Notes: generated by a model from the letters alone, not told the origin. A stretch of 64,000 bases of DNA from Komagataeibacter sp. FNDCF1 (GCF_021295335.1 NZ_JAIWOT010000001.1:2141001-2205000); one strand, 5' to 3'. Counted from the first letter of the stretch, positions 41,168-51,110 are shown. Numbers and translations: made by a program.

Positions 41168-43324
41168 ATGTTGTCCAGCCTTACGCGCAGTTTCGCCAAT
41201 GATGCCCAGTGGGCCACCATGCGCACTACGGCAGCCTTCAGCGCGCGCGCCCTGCTGTCGGTTGGCATTGCGCTGTTCCTGGCCTTCACCTTCCAGCTCC
41301 AGTCCCCCATGAGTTCGGTCACCACCGTCATGATCGTGGCGAACCCCACGGTAGGGGCGCTGGTCTCCAAGAGCGTGTGGCGCGTGATCGGCACCATCAT
41401 CGGCGCCACCATCAGCGTGGGGCTGATGGCGGTGTTCGTGCAGTCACCCGTACTGTATTTCATGGGGCTGTCAGTGGTGGTGGGGCTGGCCTGCATGGCG
41501 GCGACCTTCCTGCGGCTGTTCCGGGCCTATGCCGCGGTGCTGACGGGGTATACCATCGTCATCATCTCCGCCCCGGCCTTTGGCGATCCCGACGGCATCT
41601 TCCTCAGCGCCATGTCGCGCCTGTCCGCCGTGGTGGTGGGAATCGTGACAACGGCCGCGGTCTTCATGGTCACATCGCCGCGCCGGTCGGACACGCTGCT
41701 TACCCAGATCCATGCCCTGTTCCGCGATACGGTCAGCTACATTCTTGCCTTCCACCAGGGTTATGCCGAAGTACCGCCCGAAAACCCCGATGCAGGGCCC
41801 ACCAGCACTTTCCGCTCCCTGCCCACCAGTTTCCATGACAGCCGCGCCGCCATGCTTGCGCGCATCGGCCGCCTGTCGGACGCGGTTGAATACGCCGCCG
41901 CCGACAATTACGACATAAGCGTGCGCCAGCGCGAGATCCGCGCGGGGCTGGCAAGGCTGTCCGGTATCGTGGCATCGTACCATCCCCACACCGTGACCGC
42001 CCCCGACACCGCGCAGGACCGCGCGGTGCATGGCGAGATCGTGGCCATGCTGCGCCACCTCATGACCCTGACCGAAGGCCGGGCGCTGGAATCCGCCTGG
42101 GCCGAGGGCTGCGCACGCATACGCCAGACGCGTGAGGCCATGCTGGTCCAGGCGCGACAGAGTCATTCACCCCAGTCGCTGCTGTTCCTGGATGACATAC
42201 AGGACCTGCTGGGCCAGATCGAAACCACGCTGCTCGACCTTTCCCGCCGGGGCAGCGCCGGGCGCAGGCTGCGGCTCCAGCCCTACCTGGAATGGCCCAC
42301 GGCCCTGCGCAACGGTGCGCGCGGGTCCATGACCGCCATGCTGACCGCCCTGATCTGGTACGTGCTGCACTGGACGGCGGGCCCAACCATGATGCTGTAC
42401 GTGGTGGCCGCGGCCAGCCTGCTTTCCACCCTGCCCTCCGCCTCCCGCGCGGCGGGGCTCATGGCATCGGGCACGGCGCTGGGGGTTCCGGCGGGGCTGC
42501 TGTGCCATATCTACCTGCTGCCTCAGGTTGACGGTTACCCGCTACTGTGGCTGTCGCTGTGCATCATGCTGCTGCCGGGGGTATGGCTGCAGTTCCATCC
42601 CAAATTCGGCGTGGGCGCATTTGGCTACGGGGTTTTCGCCACCGTGATGCTGCAGGTGAACAACCCGATCCATTATTACAACGACATCAGCCTATTCAAC
42701 GGATGGATGGGGCTGCTCATGGGCTGCATCATGCTGGTGCTGTCATTCCGGGTCATCCTGCCGCCCAACCACCGGCTGGATGCGGCACGCCTCGTGACTT
42801 CGCTCACGCGCAGCCTGCGCAGGCTGGCATTGTCCGGCCGCAGGCAGGGCACGGAATGGCTGGTATGGGAGAACCTGCAGTTGCAGAAGGTCCTCCGGCT
42901 GGCGATGCGTCTGTCCTTTTTCGCCACACCCGCCACCATACACCAGTATATCGATGCGGCGCTGGCGACACTGTCACTGGGGCGGCTGGTCGAGCGGATC
43001 CGTGGCATTGCCGCGGGCCCGGACCTGGAAACCACCCAGCGCATGGCGATCTATGATGCGCTGGATACGTTCACCGAACTGGCGCACAATCCGCTGCTGA
43101 CGGCTGCCGCCCTGCGCCGCGCGGCGGATGTGCTGTGCCCGCCGGATGCGATAGCACGACGCCCCGCAGCCCAGGTCGAGGCCATGGCCTGCCTGGAGCA
43201 GGCCGGGCGGATCATCCGCGACATTCCCGGCTTCCTGGACCAGCGCGGCCCGCTGCAATGGGCGGAGGACTATCCCGCCGCCCACAGGCCGCCGCTGGCT
43301 GCCGTCAGGCCGGAAGCCGGCTGA
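41168..43324 (+). CDS. FUSC-family inner-membrane transporter
   Basis: 718 residues from ATG 41168 (MLSSLTRSFANDAQW); ATG 41120 is an alternative. Two blocks of about five membrane helices (about 25-175 and 380-520) are each followed by a cytoplasmic helical domain, the layout of the FUSC family (YccS, AaeB, aromatic-acid efflux). Segments such as PMSSVTTVMIVANPTVGALVSKSVWRVIGTIIGA fit well. Divergent from marR and likely under its control. Its last 20 bp overlap the 3' end of the convergent gene at 43305. Confidence 0.85.
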   Translation: MLSSLTRSFANDAQWATMRTTAAFSARALLSVGIALFLAFTFQLQSPMSSVTTVMIVANPTVGALVSKSVWRVIGTIIGATISVGLMAVFVQSPVLYFMGLSVVVGLACMAATFLRLFRAYAAVLTGYTIVIISAPAFGDPDGIFLSAMSRLSAVVVGIVTTAAVFMVTSPRRSDTLLTQIHALFRDTVSYILAFHQGYAEVPPENPDAGPTSTFRSLPTSFHDSRAAMLARIGRLSDAVEYAAADNYDISVRQREIRAGLARLSGIVASYHPHTVTAPDTAQDRAVHGEIVAMLRHLMTLTEGRALESAWAEGCARIRQTREAMLVQARQSHSPQSLLFLDDIQDLLGQIETTLLDLSRRGSAGRRLRLQPYLEWPTALRNGARGSMTAMLTALIWYVLHWTAGPTMMLYVVAAASLLSTLPSASRAAGLMASGTALGVPAGLLCHIYLLPQVDGYPLLWLSLCIMLLPGVWLQFHPKFGVGAFGYGVFATVMLQVNNPIHYYNDISLFNGWMGLLMGCIMLVLSFRVILPPNHRLDAARLVTSLTRSLRRLALSGRRQGTEWLVWENLQLQKVLRLAMRLSFFATPATIHQYIDAALATLSLGRLVERIRGIAAGPDLETTQRMAIYDALDTFTELAHNPLLTAAALRRAADVLCPPDAIARRPAAQVEAMACLEQAGRIIRDIPGFLDQRGPLQWAEDYPAAHRPPLAAVRPEAG

Positions 43325-43907
43325 GCACGGAGAACGACACCGCATCCATCACGGTGGTGTCCACCTCATCGCCCGGCTTGAGGGTCTTGAGGAATTCCTG
43401 CATCGGCTTCTGGCGCACCAGTACGACGCGGGTAATGTCGTCGGGGTCGACAAAGACGACCTGGTTGCGGGTGGTATCCACGCCCGTCACCTTCACGCGC
43501 TCACGCTTGAAGGAGACCATCATGCCATGCGGGTGCGGGCCGGTGCGGGTGCCGGCGGCATTCTCGGTCGATTCGGGCAGGGGCGCGCCCGGCGGTGCGA
43601 TGGCGGCATCAATGGTACGGACGATGCGCAGGCCGATCTTGTCACCCGGATGCAGGACCGGCAGCTTGGCGCGCACGTCCGGGTCCACGCGCACGGTGTC
43701 CAGATTGCCTGCCTTGTCACGCAGCAGCACCATGCCCGCATCGTGGTCCACGCTCTCGACAATGGCGGTCGCCGTCTGGTTCCCTACGATAACCGGAGCC
43801 TGCGCCATTGCGGGCCGGGACGTGGCGGACAGTGCGGCAATGCTCCCCGCCACGACGGCAGCCAGGGTGAGCGCCGCGCGGCGGGGTGCAAACAGCTTTA
43901 CGTTCAT
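43305..43907 (-). CDS. Secreted protein with two similar beta-rich repeats
   Basis: 200 residues. Sec signal peptide of about 36 residues (cleavage after AMA). Two halves look alike: ATAIVESVDHDAGMVLL...LHPGDKIGLRIV (about 45-100) and VKVTGVDTTRNQVVFV...LKPGDEVDTTVM (about 138-195), each ending in an L.PGD turn, joined by a His-containing linker (PHPHG). This suggests a duplicated small beta-barrel, perhaps CusF-like, but no family is recognised with confidence. GGGAAG lies upstream of ATG 43907. Confidence 0.75.
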   Translation of the reverse strand: MNVKLFAPRRAALTLAAVVAGSIAALSATSRPAMAQAPVIVGNQTATAIVESVDHDAGMVLLRDKAGNLDTVRVDPDVRAKLPVLHPGDKIGLRIVRTIDAAIAPPGAPLPESTENAAGTRTGPHPHGMMVSFKRERVKVTGVDTTRNQVVFVDPDDITRVVLVRQKPMQEFLKTLKPGDEVDTTVMDAVSFSVLSRLPA

Positions 43908-44263
43908 GCTTATTATTCTTCCCTATAATACCTGACATATATGAAACGCTGCTGGCGGGCCTGCGCCCGGACCAGATTCCCTATACCCATAACGCATGCG
44001 GATGGTCATGTATCCAAACATGTGCGCGCAGGCCACCCCGCGACCGGGCCATGGCCGGGCAGGACCTGCTGCCACATGGCCACGCCGTGCCGGCGAAGGC
44101 GCCATCGATACCGCCTGCCGCCACGGGGCGCGTGACCTGCGCTGCGGCGGCCCGAACACCTGCGCCCAGCGCATTTCCCCCTTCCGCCGGGCGGGGCTGC
44201 GGGGGCGGGGCACATGGTGTAAGCCTGCCCCGACGCTCAGGCAGACATGTCAGGAAACGCCAC
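43908..44263. other. Intergenic region before the Rmf-like gene
   Basis: 356 bp. Open frames here are poor in coding character. A TATTAT box (near 43925, minus strand) could be the -10 of the secreted-protein gene. No RNA gene or repeat seen. Confidence 0.4.
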
Positions 44264-44440
44264 ATGACCGACCAGACCACCACCGACGCCTTCGCACAGG
44301 GCAAGGCCGCCGCGACACGGGGCGAGCCACTGATCGAAAACCCGTTTGATGAAACGCTGCCCGCCTATGAACAATGGAACAAAGGCTGGTGGAGCGTGCG
44401 CGAAAACGATGGCGATTTTGATCCCTTTGCCGAAAAATAG
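44264..44440 (+). CDS. Small Rmf/CrpP-like protein
   Basis: 58 residues from ATG 44264, with AGGAA 7 nt upstream. The core FAQGKAAATRGEPLIENPF...YEQWNKGWW fits the Rmf_CrpP pattern (Gly-Ala-Gly helix, NP, W..GW), seen in ribosome modulation factor and many small alphaproteobacterial proteins. Ribosome hibernation is a family role; it is not shown for this branch. The longer frame from 43886 is not supported. A terminator lies ~130 bp downstream. Confidence 0.75.
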   Translation: MTDQTTTDAFAQGKAAATRGEPLIENPFDETLPAYEQWNKGWWSVRENDGDFDPFAEK

Positions 44441-44567
44441 CCCCGCGGGGCACGATGGCGTGAGGTCATTGAAACGTGAGTGCCCGCCCATTGTGCACGC
44501 CCGCGCCCGCATGGGATGAAAGGAACCGACGGTTCAGGATCGGCAGATCCGTGACTGTCCTCAGGAT

Positions 44568-44598
44568 AAGGCGGCATCGGAAACGGTGCCGCCTTTTT
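44568..44598 (+). terminator. Terminator after the Rmf-like gene
   Basis: AAGGCGGCATCG-GAAA-CGGTGCCGCCTT followed by TTT; it also lies just beyond the ClC stop on the other strand. Confidence 0.8.
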
Positions 44599-44615
44599 CC
44601 ATTCATGCCGCCGGT

Positions 44616-45947
44616 TCAGGATCGTGCCGACACGCTGCCCGGCGCACCGGGCCGCAGTACCGGAACCGGCGCGCGGCCCACCCGCGCACAGACCCGGAAA
44701 CCCAGCAGCGCGCTGGCCGATGCCAGCAGCACCGGGATCCACATGTCATGCCCCACCTGCGTGAACTCGAGCCCCAGCGCTATGGCCGTAAGCGGCATGG
44801 ACATGAACGTGCCCAGAAAGGCGATCCCCCCCAGCAGCGCCACCGTATCGGCCTGTACCGGCGGCAGGAACAGGTTCCACGCCCCCGCCAGCACGATGGA
44901 CAGCAGCGCCCCCATGGCCAGGCTGGGCGTCAGCAGGCCACCGGCCGCACCCGCCCGCACCGCACCCATGATCACCACCAGCTTGAGCACCATCACCACC
45001 GCGGCCAGCTGCGGCCCCATCTGCCCGGACAGCGCCAGCTGCATCGGCCCCCGCCCGTTGCCCGGCAGCTGCGGGTAGAAACACGTCAGTATCCCGAGGA
45101 CGGGAAACACCACCATACACCAGCCGATGCGCGCCACACCCCTGGCCGCCCGGTTCTGCGCCATGGTCATCATGCGTCTGGCAACGTGTGCCGCACCACC
45201 GATGACCAGCCCCGCGCACAGCGCCCACGCCACTACGGGCGCCGTGACCGCCATGGGCCCGATTTCGTACTGATGCACGTTGCCCAGCACCGCCCATGGC
45301 ACGAACGCCCCGATGGCCGATGCCCCCATCGCGCACAGTACCGCGCGCTGGCCCATGGTACCCAGCAGCACTTCCAGTATGAACAGCGCGCCCCCCAGCG
45401 GCACGTTGTACACCGCCGAAAGCCCGGCCCCCGCCCCGCAGGCGATGATGATGCGCCGGTCCGCCGGCACAAGCCCCAGCATGCGGCCCGTGCCGGTCGC
45501 CAGCACGGCACCCAGTTCACGGGGCGCCACCTCGCGCCCCAGCGGGGAGCCCAGGGCCACGGTCACGATCTGGAGCAGCAGGTGCACAAGGGTGGAAAAT
45601 GCCGGCATGGGCCTGCCCGGTTCCGTTTTGCCCACGGCGCTGGCAATGCTGACCAGCGGCCTGCCAAAACGCCCCAGCGCCCACCAGCCCACGCCCGCCA
45701 CGACACCCGCCGTGCACAGCGCCGCGATCCGCCGCCACGCGGGTGCCGCACTGACCCCCTGCACGAAGGTATGCGGCCCGCCGGGCTGCCCGTAGCCATA
45801 CGCCAGATGCTGGACCATGTGCAGCAGCAGCGACAGCACGGTGCCCCCCACCCCGGACAAGACACCCGTGGCCATGACCGCCACGGCCATGACCGGCCAG
45901 GGCGTAAGCGGCGCGGAAGCCGGGGGGGAGGAAACAGGTGCGGTCAT
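44616..45947 (-). CDS. ClC-family chloride channel/antiporter
   Basis: 443 residues with about 12 hydrophobic segments. The selectivity-filter regions are recognisable but divergent: GSPLGREVAPRELGAV (GREGP-like), GAGAGLSAVYNVPLGGALFILE (GxFxP-like, here NVP) and GAVRAGAAGGLLTPSLAMGALL. No C-terminal CBS domains. Likely an inner-membrane Cl-/H+ exchanger; direction and selectivity unknown. It stands alone. Confidence 0.85.
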   Translation of the reverse strand: MTAPVSSPPASAPLTPWPVMAVAVMATGVLSGVGGTVLSLLLHMVQHLAYGYGQPGGPHTFVQGVSAAPAWRRIAALCTAGVVAGVGWWALGRFGRPLVSIASAVGKTEPGRPMPAFSTLVHLLLQIVTVALGSPLGREVAPRELGAVLATGTGRMLGLVPADRRIIIACGAGAGLSAVYNVPLGGALFILEVLLGTMGQRAVLCAMGASAIGAFVPWAVLGNVHQYEIGPMAVTAPVVAWALCAGLVIGGAAHVARRMMTMAQNRAARGVARIGWCMVVFPVLGILTCFYPQLPGNGRGPMQLALSGQMGPQLAAVVMVLKLVVIMGAVRAGAAGGLLTPSLAMGALLSIVLAGAWNLFLPPVQADTVALLGGIAFLGTFMSMPLTAIALGLEFTQVGHDMWIPVLLASASALLGFRVCARVGRAPVPVLRPGAPGSVSARS

Positions 45948-46529
45948 GAATTAACGAGGTAAGCCGGATCAGGGCCATGACGCAAGGCAGGCGGGAAAGG
46001 GAATGGTACCGCCGCCCGCACCCGCGCGGGCAGCGGGTTACGGCCACGGGCTGGCACGATGCCACGGCGGGGACCGCCCTGCCATGCCCGTCCGGCCCGC
46101 GGCGTCATTCAGGGTGCTTCGGGACAGCCCCATCCCGCCGGCACGGCAGTAAGCAGAATATGATCATGCCCACCCCCGCCCCGCTCCCGGCCATGCCCGA
46201 TTCGAACGGGTGCGGCAGCCTCCCCGGACGCCCCGGTCATGATACCGGCATACGGGCGGGAACACGCGGCATGGCGATACCGGAGATGGAAAAGGCGCAG
46301 GGAGGGAAGAGCCCCGGTTCGTTACGAAATATCATCGACCAAGGTGCTCCCGACGGGACAGCCCCATGACCTCCGGACGGGTGGCACATGCATGACGGCA
46401 ACACACGGGCCATCAGGCACCGGGCATAATACGGACAGCAGCAAGTTCATATTGCTTCCCCATATGGTTGCCTGTACGGAACGGAGACAGCAGAATGCCA
46501 CTTCAGGGGCCAGGCAGGAAGGGAACGAA
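45948..46529. other. Region between the ClC gene and glnK
   Basis: 582 bp divergent region that must hold the glnK-amtB promoter. A TGGCAC hexamer at 46383 recalls a sigma54 -24 element but lacks the matching TTGC, so it is not called. No RNA gene or repeat seen; the open frames are short and lack good start sites. Confidence 0.4.
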
Positions 46530-46868
46530 ATGAAATTCGTCATTGCCATCATCAAGCCGTTCAAGCTTGATGAGGTACGCGAGGGACTGCATTCCATCGG
46601 GGTGGACGCCCTGACGGCAACCGAGGTCAAGGGATATGGCCGCCAGAAGGGCCAGACCGAAATCTACCGTGGTGCCGAATACAACATCCAGTTCCTGCCC
46701 AAGATCAAGCTCGAGATTGCCGTACCCACAGCCCAGTGCGACCAAGTGGTGGAAGTGATCCAGGCCGCCGCGTGTACCGGCAAGATCGGGGATGGCAAGA
46801 TTTTCGTTCTGGACCTGCAACAGGCAATACGTATCAGGACACAGGAAACCGGAGAAAACGCGCTGTGA
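46530..46868 (+). CDS. glnK: Nitrogen regulatory protein P-II
   Basis: 112 residues from ATG 46530, with AGGAAGGGA upstream. The T-loop contains YRGAEY with the uridylylated Tyr51; [23 protein letters not shown] is the second P-II signature. It senses 2-oxoglutarate, ATP/ADP and glutamine, and the linked amtB shows it is the GlnK type that plugs the ammonium channel. Stop overlaps the amtB GTG start (GTGA). Confidence 0.96.
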   Translation: MKFVIAIIKPFKLDEVREGLHSIGVDALTATEVKGYGRQKGQTEIYRGAEYNIQFLPKIKLEIAVPTAQCDQVVEVIQAAACTGKIGDGKIFVLDLQQAIRIRTQETGENAL

Positions 46869-48244
46869 TCACAAAGACTGGCAAGATCGGACGCCACGTG
46901 GGACTGGCGGCTGCGGTTGCGGCCGTTTCCCTGCATGGCCTGCCCGCGATGGCGGCCGATACCGCCCCCCCGACCATCGATACGGGCGATACCGCATGGA
47001 TGCTGGTCAGCACGGCACTTGTCCTGCTGATGACCATTCCCGGTCTGGCCCTGTTCTACAGCGGCATGGTCCGCAAGAAAAACGTGCTGGCAACGCTCAT
47101 GCAGTCCTTCAGCATCTGCTGCATCATGACGGTGCTGTGGATGGTGCTGGGCTACAGCCTGACCTTCACGTCCGGCAACGCCTTTATCGGCGGGCTGTCG
47201 CGCGTCATGCTCAACGGGCTGGGGGCCGGCATCAGCAAGGGCGCCGACATACCCTTTACCATGGCCGCCGGCACCGACGCCGCCACCACCATGACCATCC
47301 CCGAAAGCGTGTGGATGACGTTCCAGATGACGTTCGCCATCATCACGCCCGCCCTGATCACCGGTGCCTTTGCCGAACGCATGAAATTCAGCGCCATGTG
47401 CCTGTTCACCATCGGGTGGGGGCTGCTGGTCTACGTGCCCGTCGCCCACTGGGTGTGGGGGCCGGATGGCTGGGTGGCGTCCCGCATCGGGGCGATCGAC
47501 TTTGCCGGCGGCACGGTCGTGCATATCAATGCCGGTATCGCGGGGCTTGTCTCGGCACTCGTGCTGGGTCGCCGCAAGGGATATGGGGAAGATGACCTCT
47601 CGCCCTATAACCTGACCTATGCCGTTATCGGCGCGTCCCTGCTGTGGGTGGGCTGGTTCGGCTTCAACGCGGGTTCCGCAGGCGGTGCCAACGGCCGTGC
47701 GGGCATGGCCATGGCCACCACCCAGATCGCGGCGGCCGCGGCCGGTGTGTCATGGATGTGCGCCGAATGGATGAAGACCGGCAAGCCGACCGTGCTGGGC
47801 ATCATTTCCGGCGCCGTGGGCGGGCTTGTGGCCATTACGCCGGCCGCCGGCTTCGTGCTGCCCGGTGGCGCGCTGGCCATCGGGCTGGCCGCTGGCCTGA
47901 TCTGCTACTGGGGTGCCACGGGGCTGAAGCACATGATGGGCTATGACGACAGCCTTGATGCCTTTGGCGTGCATGGCATTGGCGGTATCGTGGGGGCGCT
48001 GCTGACCGGCGTGTTCGCCTACGGCCCGCTCTCCGCCACCGATGCCAGCCCCGAGGGCGTGAGCGGCTCGCTGCACCAGTTCATTGCCCAGGCGGAATCC
48101 GTGGGCGTGACCATCATATGGTGCGCGGTGCTCAGCTTCATCCTGCTCAAGATCATCGACCTGACCATCGGCCTGCGCGTCACACGCGATGAGGAAATGG
48201 AAGGCCTGGACATGAGCCTGCATGGCGAGCGGATCAATTCCTGA
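46865..48244 (+). CDS. amtB: Ammonium transporter AmtB
   Basis: 459 residues from GTG 46865, overlapping the glnK stop by 4 bp; a longer frame from 46736 lies inside glnK. A signal-peptide-like N terminus (cleavage after AMA near residue 32) precedes 11 membrane helices. Family segments: [54 protein letters not shown] (pore His) and [14 protein letters not shown] (second pore His). Forms the trimeric ammonium channel regulated by GlnK. Confidence 0.97.
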   Translation: MITKTGKIGRHVGLAAAVAAVSLHGLPAMAADTAPPTIDTGDTAWMLVSTALVLLMTIPGLALFYSGMVRKKNVLATLMQSFSICCIMTVLWMVLGYSLTFTSGNAFIGGLSRVMLNGLGAGISKGADIPFTMAAGTDAATTMTIPESVWMTFQMTFAIITPALITGAFAERMKFSAMCLFTIGWGLLVYVPVAHWVWGPDGWVASRIGAIDFAGGTVVHINAGIAGLVSALVLGRRKGYGEDDLSPYNLTYAVIGASLLWVGWFGFNAGSAGGANGRAGMAMATTQIAAAAAGVSWMCAEWMKTGKPTVLGIISGAVGGLVAITPAAGFVLPGGALAIGLAAGLICYWGATGLKHMMGYDDSLDAFGVHGIGGIVGALLTGVFAYGPLSATDASPEGVSGSLHQFIAQAESVGVTIIWCAVLSFILLKIIDLTIGLRVTRDEEMEGLDMSLHGERINS

Positions 48245-48272
48245 TCCCGTTCTTTCATCTGTCCCTGTAGCG

Positions 48273-48305
48273 AAAAAGGGCGGCCCTCACGGGCCGCCCT
48301 TTTTG
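48273..48305 (+). terminator. Terminator after glnK-amtB
   Basis: AAAAAGGGCGGCCC-TCAC-GGGCCGCCCTTTTT. Confidence 0.93.
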
Positions 48306-48342
48306 CATGCGCGCCGGTTCCATGCCGCGTCAGGCCATAACG

Positions 48343-48847
48343 TCACGACGCAGCGCGCAGCGTGTACCGGGTGCAAAGCCCGCGCTGGCTTCCCGCCGCA
48401 GCCGTGCGGCAAGATGCCGGTCCAGTGCAGGAGGGAGCCATAATATGAAAACCCGCCTTCTGGTAGAACGGGGCATTCCACGCAACCATGCGGAAGGTCG
48501 TCAGCATCACGCCTGACAGGCCGCGCCCGCGTGCATTCGCAATGCCATGGGCAGGCAGCCGGAACCCCAGTCCCTGCCCGGTACCGGGAGGGCTACTGAC
48601 ATTGCAAGGATGTGCAGGTCGCGCCGACAGACTTCGGCATTCAGGAAACCCGCAGGCCGGTCCTGCCCGTCAACTGCAACCCGGCATGTATGCTGTTTTA
48701 TGCACGCATGGTGCACCCCGACGGACAGGACATCGCCTTCAGCCAGCCATGCCAGTTCCGTCACGGTGCGGAAGGCCTGCGCGGCAGGGTGCTCGATGGG
48801 CGGCAGGTGGCATATGCAGGGCTTGCGGGGCGGATGGAAAAGGTCAT
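48343..48847 (-). pseudogene. Decayed GNAT N-acetyltransferase gene
   Basis: Three consecutive pieces in three frames add up to one acetyltransferase. MTFSIRPASPAYA begins at ATG 48847. A second frame reads LPPIEHPAAQAFRTVTELAWLAEGD...VAVDGQDRPAGFLNAEV...LPVPGRDWGSG (stop at 48507). A third reads ARGRGLSGVMLTTFRMVAWNAPFYQKAGF...RGLCTRYTLRAAS (stop at 48343). The order matches GNAT beta-strand, acetyl-CoA loop and WNAPFY regions, so at least two frameshifts have killed it. Parts of this DNA imitate a cobalamin riboswitch on the other strand. Confidence 0.8.
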
Positions 48848-48908
48848 GCCACCTTGTGGCATGCAGGCCGCAACAGGTCTGCCAACCCGTGCGGCCCGGC
48901 CCTGCCGG

Positions 48909-51110
48909 TCAGAAGGACTGTGAAATACCGGTCAGGATGGTACGGCGCAGCCCGTATTGCGGCGCGCCCACCCCGATACCCGCGCCGGTGCGCAGCATAT
49001 AGGGGTGATCGAACAGGTTGGTCACATCCAGCCGCAACTGCGTGGTGCGCAGGAAGCGGGAATGGAACAGATCACGGAAGGACTGCACGACCGACATGTT
49101 GAAGGTCGCATATTGCGGAACGACACCCCCGTTAGGCACATCCGAATCTGTCCGCAGCCCGCTGCCGTACACCATGGTGGCCGAAAGGCGCGTCGGATGC
49201 CCGGTGTGGTGGAAGAACGTATAGGCCCCACCTGCCGAGGCCGTCCAGCGCTGGTCATGATCAAGGTGAATCCAGCGCTGGCTGATATAGGCCAGGTCAT
49301 CAGGGGCAAAATTGAACTGCGCGCTGGTAATGTCCTTGCCGATGGCGCGTGACCACGCGAAATTGCCATAAAGCGAAAGCGGCCCGCGGTCATAGGAGGT
49401 CGAGAACTCGTAACCATTGACCTGCCCGCGCCGGTAATTGAAGCCCGACAGGATGATCGGCGCGCCGAACTGGCCTTCATCAATCAGGTTATGGGCCAAC
49501 TTGTAATAGGCATCGAACGACACGCGCCAGCCGGGCAGGATGACCTGTTCAATCCCGGCATCGAAATAGTGGTCACGCTCGGCCTTGACCGTGCTGCTGC
49601 CTGTTGATGCCGCAGCGCCGGATGTATTGGCAAACTGCTGCAGGTCGGAACCACCCACCACCTCGAACGGCGGCGGGGTGAAGTAGCGCGAATACCCCGC
49701 ATGCAGCACGCCGCCTTTCCACGCGCGCCACACCACGTTGATGCGCGGGCTGAGCTGGTGCTCGTTGGTGTATTCACTAACTCCATCAAAGCGCAGGCCG
49801 TAATTGACCGTCACGTTGCGCAGCGGCCGCCATTCGTCCTGTACATACAGGCCATAGACATCACCCGTGCGGCCATTGCCCGTGTGGATGGTTGTCTGCC
49901 GGTTACTGGCATCGAACACCGTGGCATCCGCCTTGGTGATGTTGCGCTCGGCAAAGACCTGGAAGCCGAAGCGGATGGTATGGTCGGGCCGCACCCGCCA
50001 TGTCACGTCGCTCTGGGTGCCGGTTGACATGACCGAACGCTCGGCATGCTGGCTTACGCCCATATAGGCCAGATCGCCCATGTTGGGATCAGGGCTGTAG
50101 CCAAGGCTGCTGTAGCGCGAGAACACGGATGTCTGCAGCGAAAACGCACCGATTTCCTTCTGCAGTGACAGGATGGCGAAATCGGTAATTTCCTTCTGGT
50201 GCTCGTTCAGGCCACCGCTGCCCGGCGCATTGGGCAGCAGGCTGGTATAATTATCCTTATACAGCGGCTGGCCAGCATTGTTGGGCAGCTGGTACTCGGC
50301 GTTCGATATACCTGCAATCAGGCTGAGGCGCGTGTTCTCATCCACCGTATACCGCAGGTGGCCCAGGAAATGGTACTGGTTGCTCAGGTCATGCGGCGCA
50401 TTGAACGAGGATGTGGTATTCTCGATCCCCACCCGGTCATGCACATAATCGGCGGTAAAGAAATAATCCCACTTGCCATACTGCCCCCCGTACTGCGCGG
50501 AGGGGAAGAAGTAGTCACGCGCACCACCATAGATCGACACGTTGCCGCCCTTGTTGGTCGTCCCGTTCTTGGTGGTAATGTCCACCACCGCCGCCTGCAG
50601 GAAGCCGTACTGCACCGGCAGCGCCCCGGTGGAGAGAGACAGGTTATCGGCAAAGCGGGTCATGAGCGTCTGGCCGAACACGTTCATGCCTTCGGGCAAC
50701 TGCACGCCGTCCAGACGGAACTGCACCTCGTTATGGTCACCGCGCACATGGATCTGGCCATAGCTGTCCTGTGCCACGCCGGGGGCCTGCAGCAGCACGC
50801 TGTTCAGCCCCGCATTGTCCCCCCCCGGAATGGTCTCCAGCGCCCTGCGGCTGAAAGCATGCACCGTCGCCCCCGTGGAGGGCTGGAGCGCTACGCGTGC
50901 CCGGTCAAGCCGGGCGGTCACGGTCATGGTCTCGGGTGCCGAGGATGCGCGGGTCAGGCGCTCCGCCTCCGTTGTGGTGGCGCGACCGGTCGTGGGGGTG
51001 GCCGGGGCCACGGCATCCTGCGCCATCGCACTGACAGCCGGGGTGAGGATGGTCATGGCCACAAGCATGGCAGGAGAATGGGGACGGGCGGAAAACCATA
51101 AGCGCATCAT
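48909..51110 (-). CDS. TonB-dependent outer-membrane receptor
   Basis: 733 residues. Sec signal peptide (cleavage after SAMA, about residue 30), then a plug domain (FSRRALETIPGGDNAGLNSVLLQAPGVAQDSYGQIHVRGDHNEVQFRLDGVQLPEG split over residues ~85-145) and a 22-strand-type barrel ending in aromatic F, as required for BamA insertion. The ligand cannot be read from sequence; no siderophore, cobalamin or sugar genes are linked. ATG ATG at 51110/51107, with no strong binding site. Confidence 0.9.
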   Translation of the reverse strand: MMRLWFSARPHSPAMLVAMTILTPAVSAMAQDAVAPATPTTGRATTTEAERLTRASSAPETMTVTARLDRARVALQPSTGATVHAFSRRALETIPGGDNAGLNSVLLQAPGVAQDSYGQIHVRGDHNEVQFRLDGVQLPEGMNVFGQTLMTRFADNLSLSTGALPVQYGFLQAAVVDITTKNGTTNKGGNVSIYGGARDYFFPSAQYGGQYGKWDYFFTADYVHDRVGIENTTSSFNAPHDLSNQYHFLGHLRYTVDENTRLSLIAGISNAEYQLPNNAGQPLYKDNYTSLLPNAPGSGGLNEHQKEITDFAILSLQKEIGAFSLQTSVFSRYSSLGYSPDPNMGDLAYMGVSQHAERSVMSTGTQSDVTWRVRPDHTIRFGFQVFAERNITKADATVFDASNRQTTIHTGNGRTGDVYGLYVQDEWRPLRNVTVNYGLRFDGVSEYTNEHQLSPRINVVWRAWKGGVLHAGYSRYFTPPPFEVVGGSDLQQFANTSGAAASTGSSTVKAERDHYFDAGIEQVILPGWRVSFDAYYKLAHNLIDEGQFGAPIILSGFNYRRGQVNGYEFSTSYDRGPLSLYGNFAWSRAIGKDITSAQFNFAPDDLAYISQRWIHLDHDQRWTASAGGAYTFFHHTGHPTRLSATMVYGSGLRTDSDVPNGGVVPQYATFNMSVVQSFRDLFHSRFLRTTQLRLDVTNLFDHPYMLRTGAGIGVGAPQYGLRRTILTGISQSF

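Noticed and set aside
46736-46864. N-terminal extension of AmtB
   Set aside because: It lies inside glnK; the GTGA overlap and signal peptide fix the start at 46865.
48360-48461. Cobalamin riboswitch-like sequence on the + strand
   Set aside because: The opposite strand encodes the C-terminal part of a GNAT protein with WNAPFY and GF motifs, the GGGAA core is missing and no B12 gene follows.
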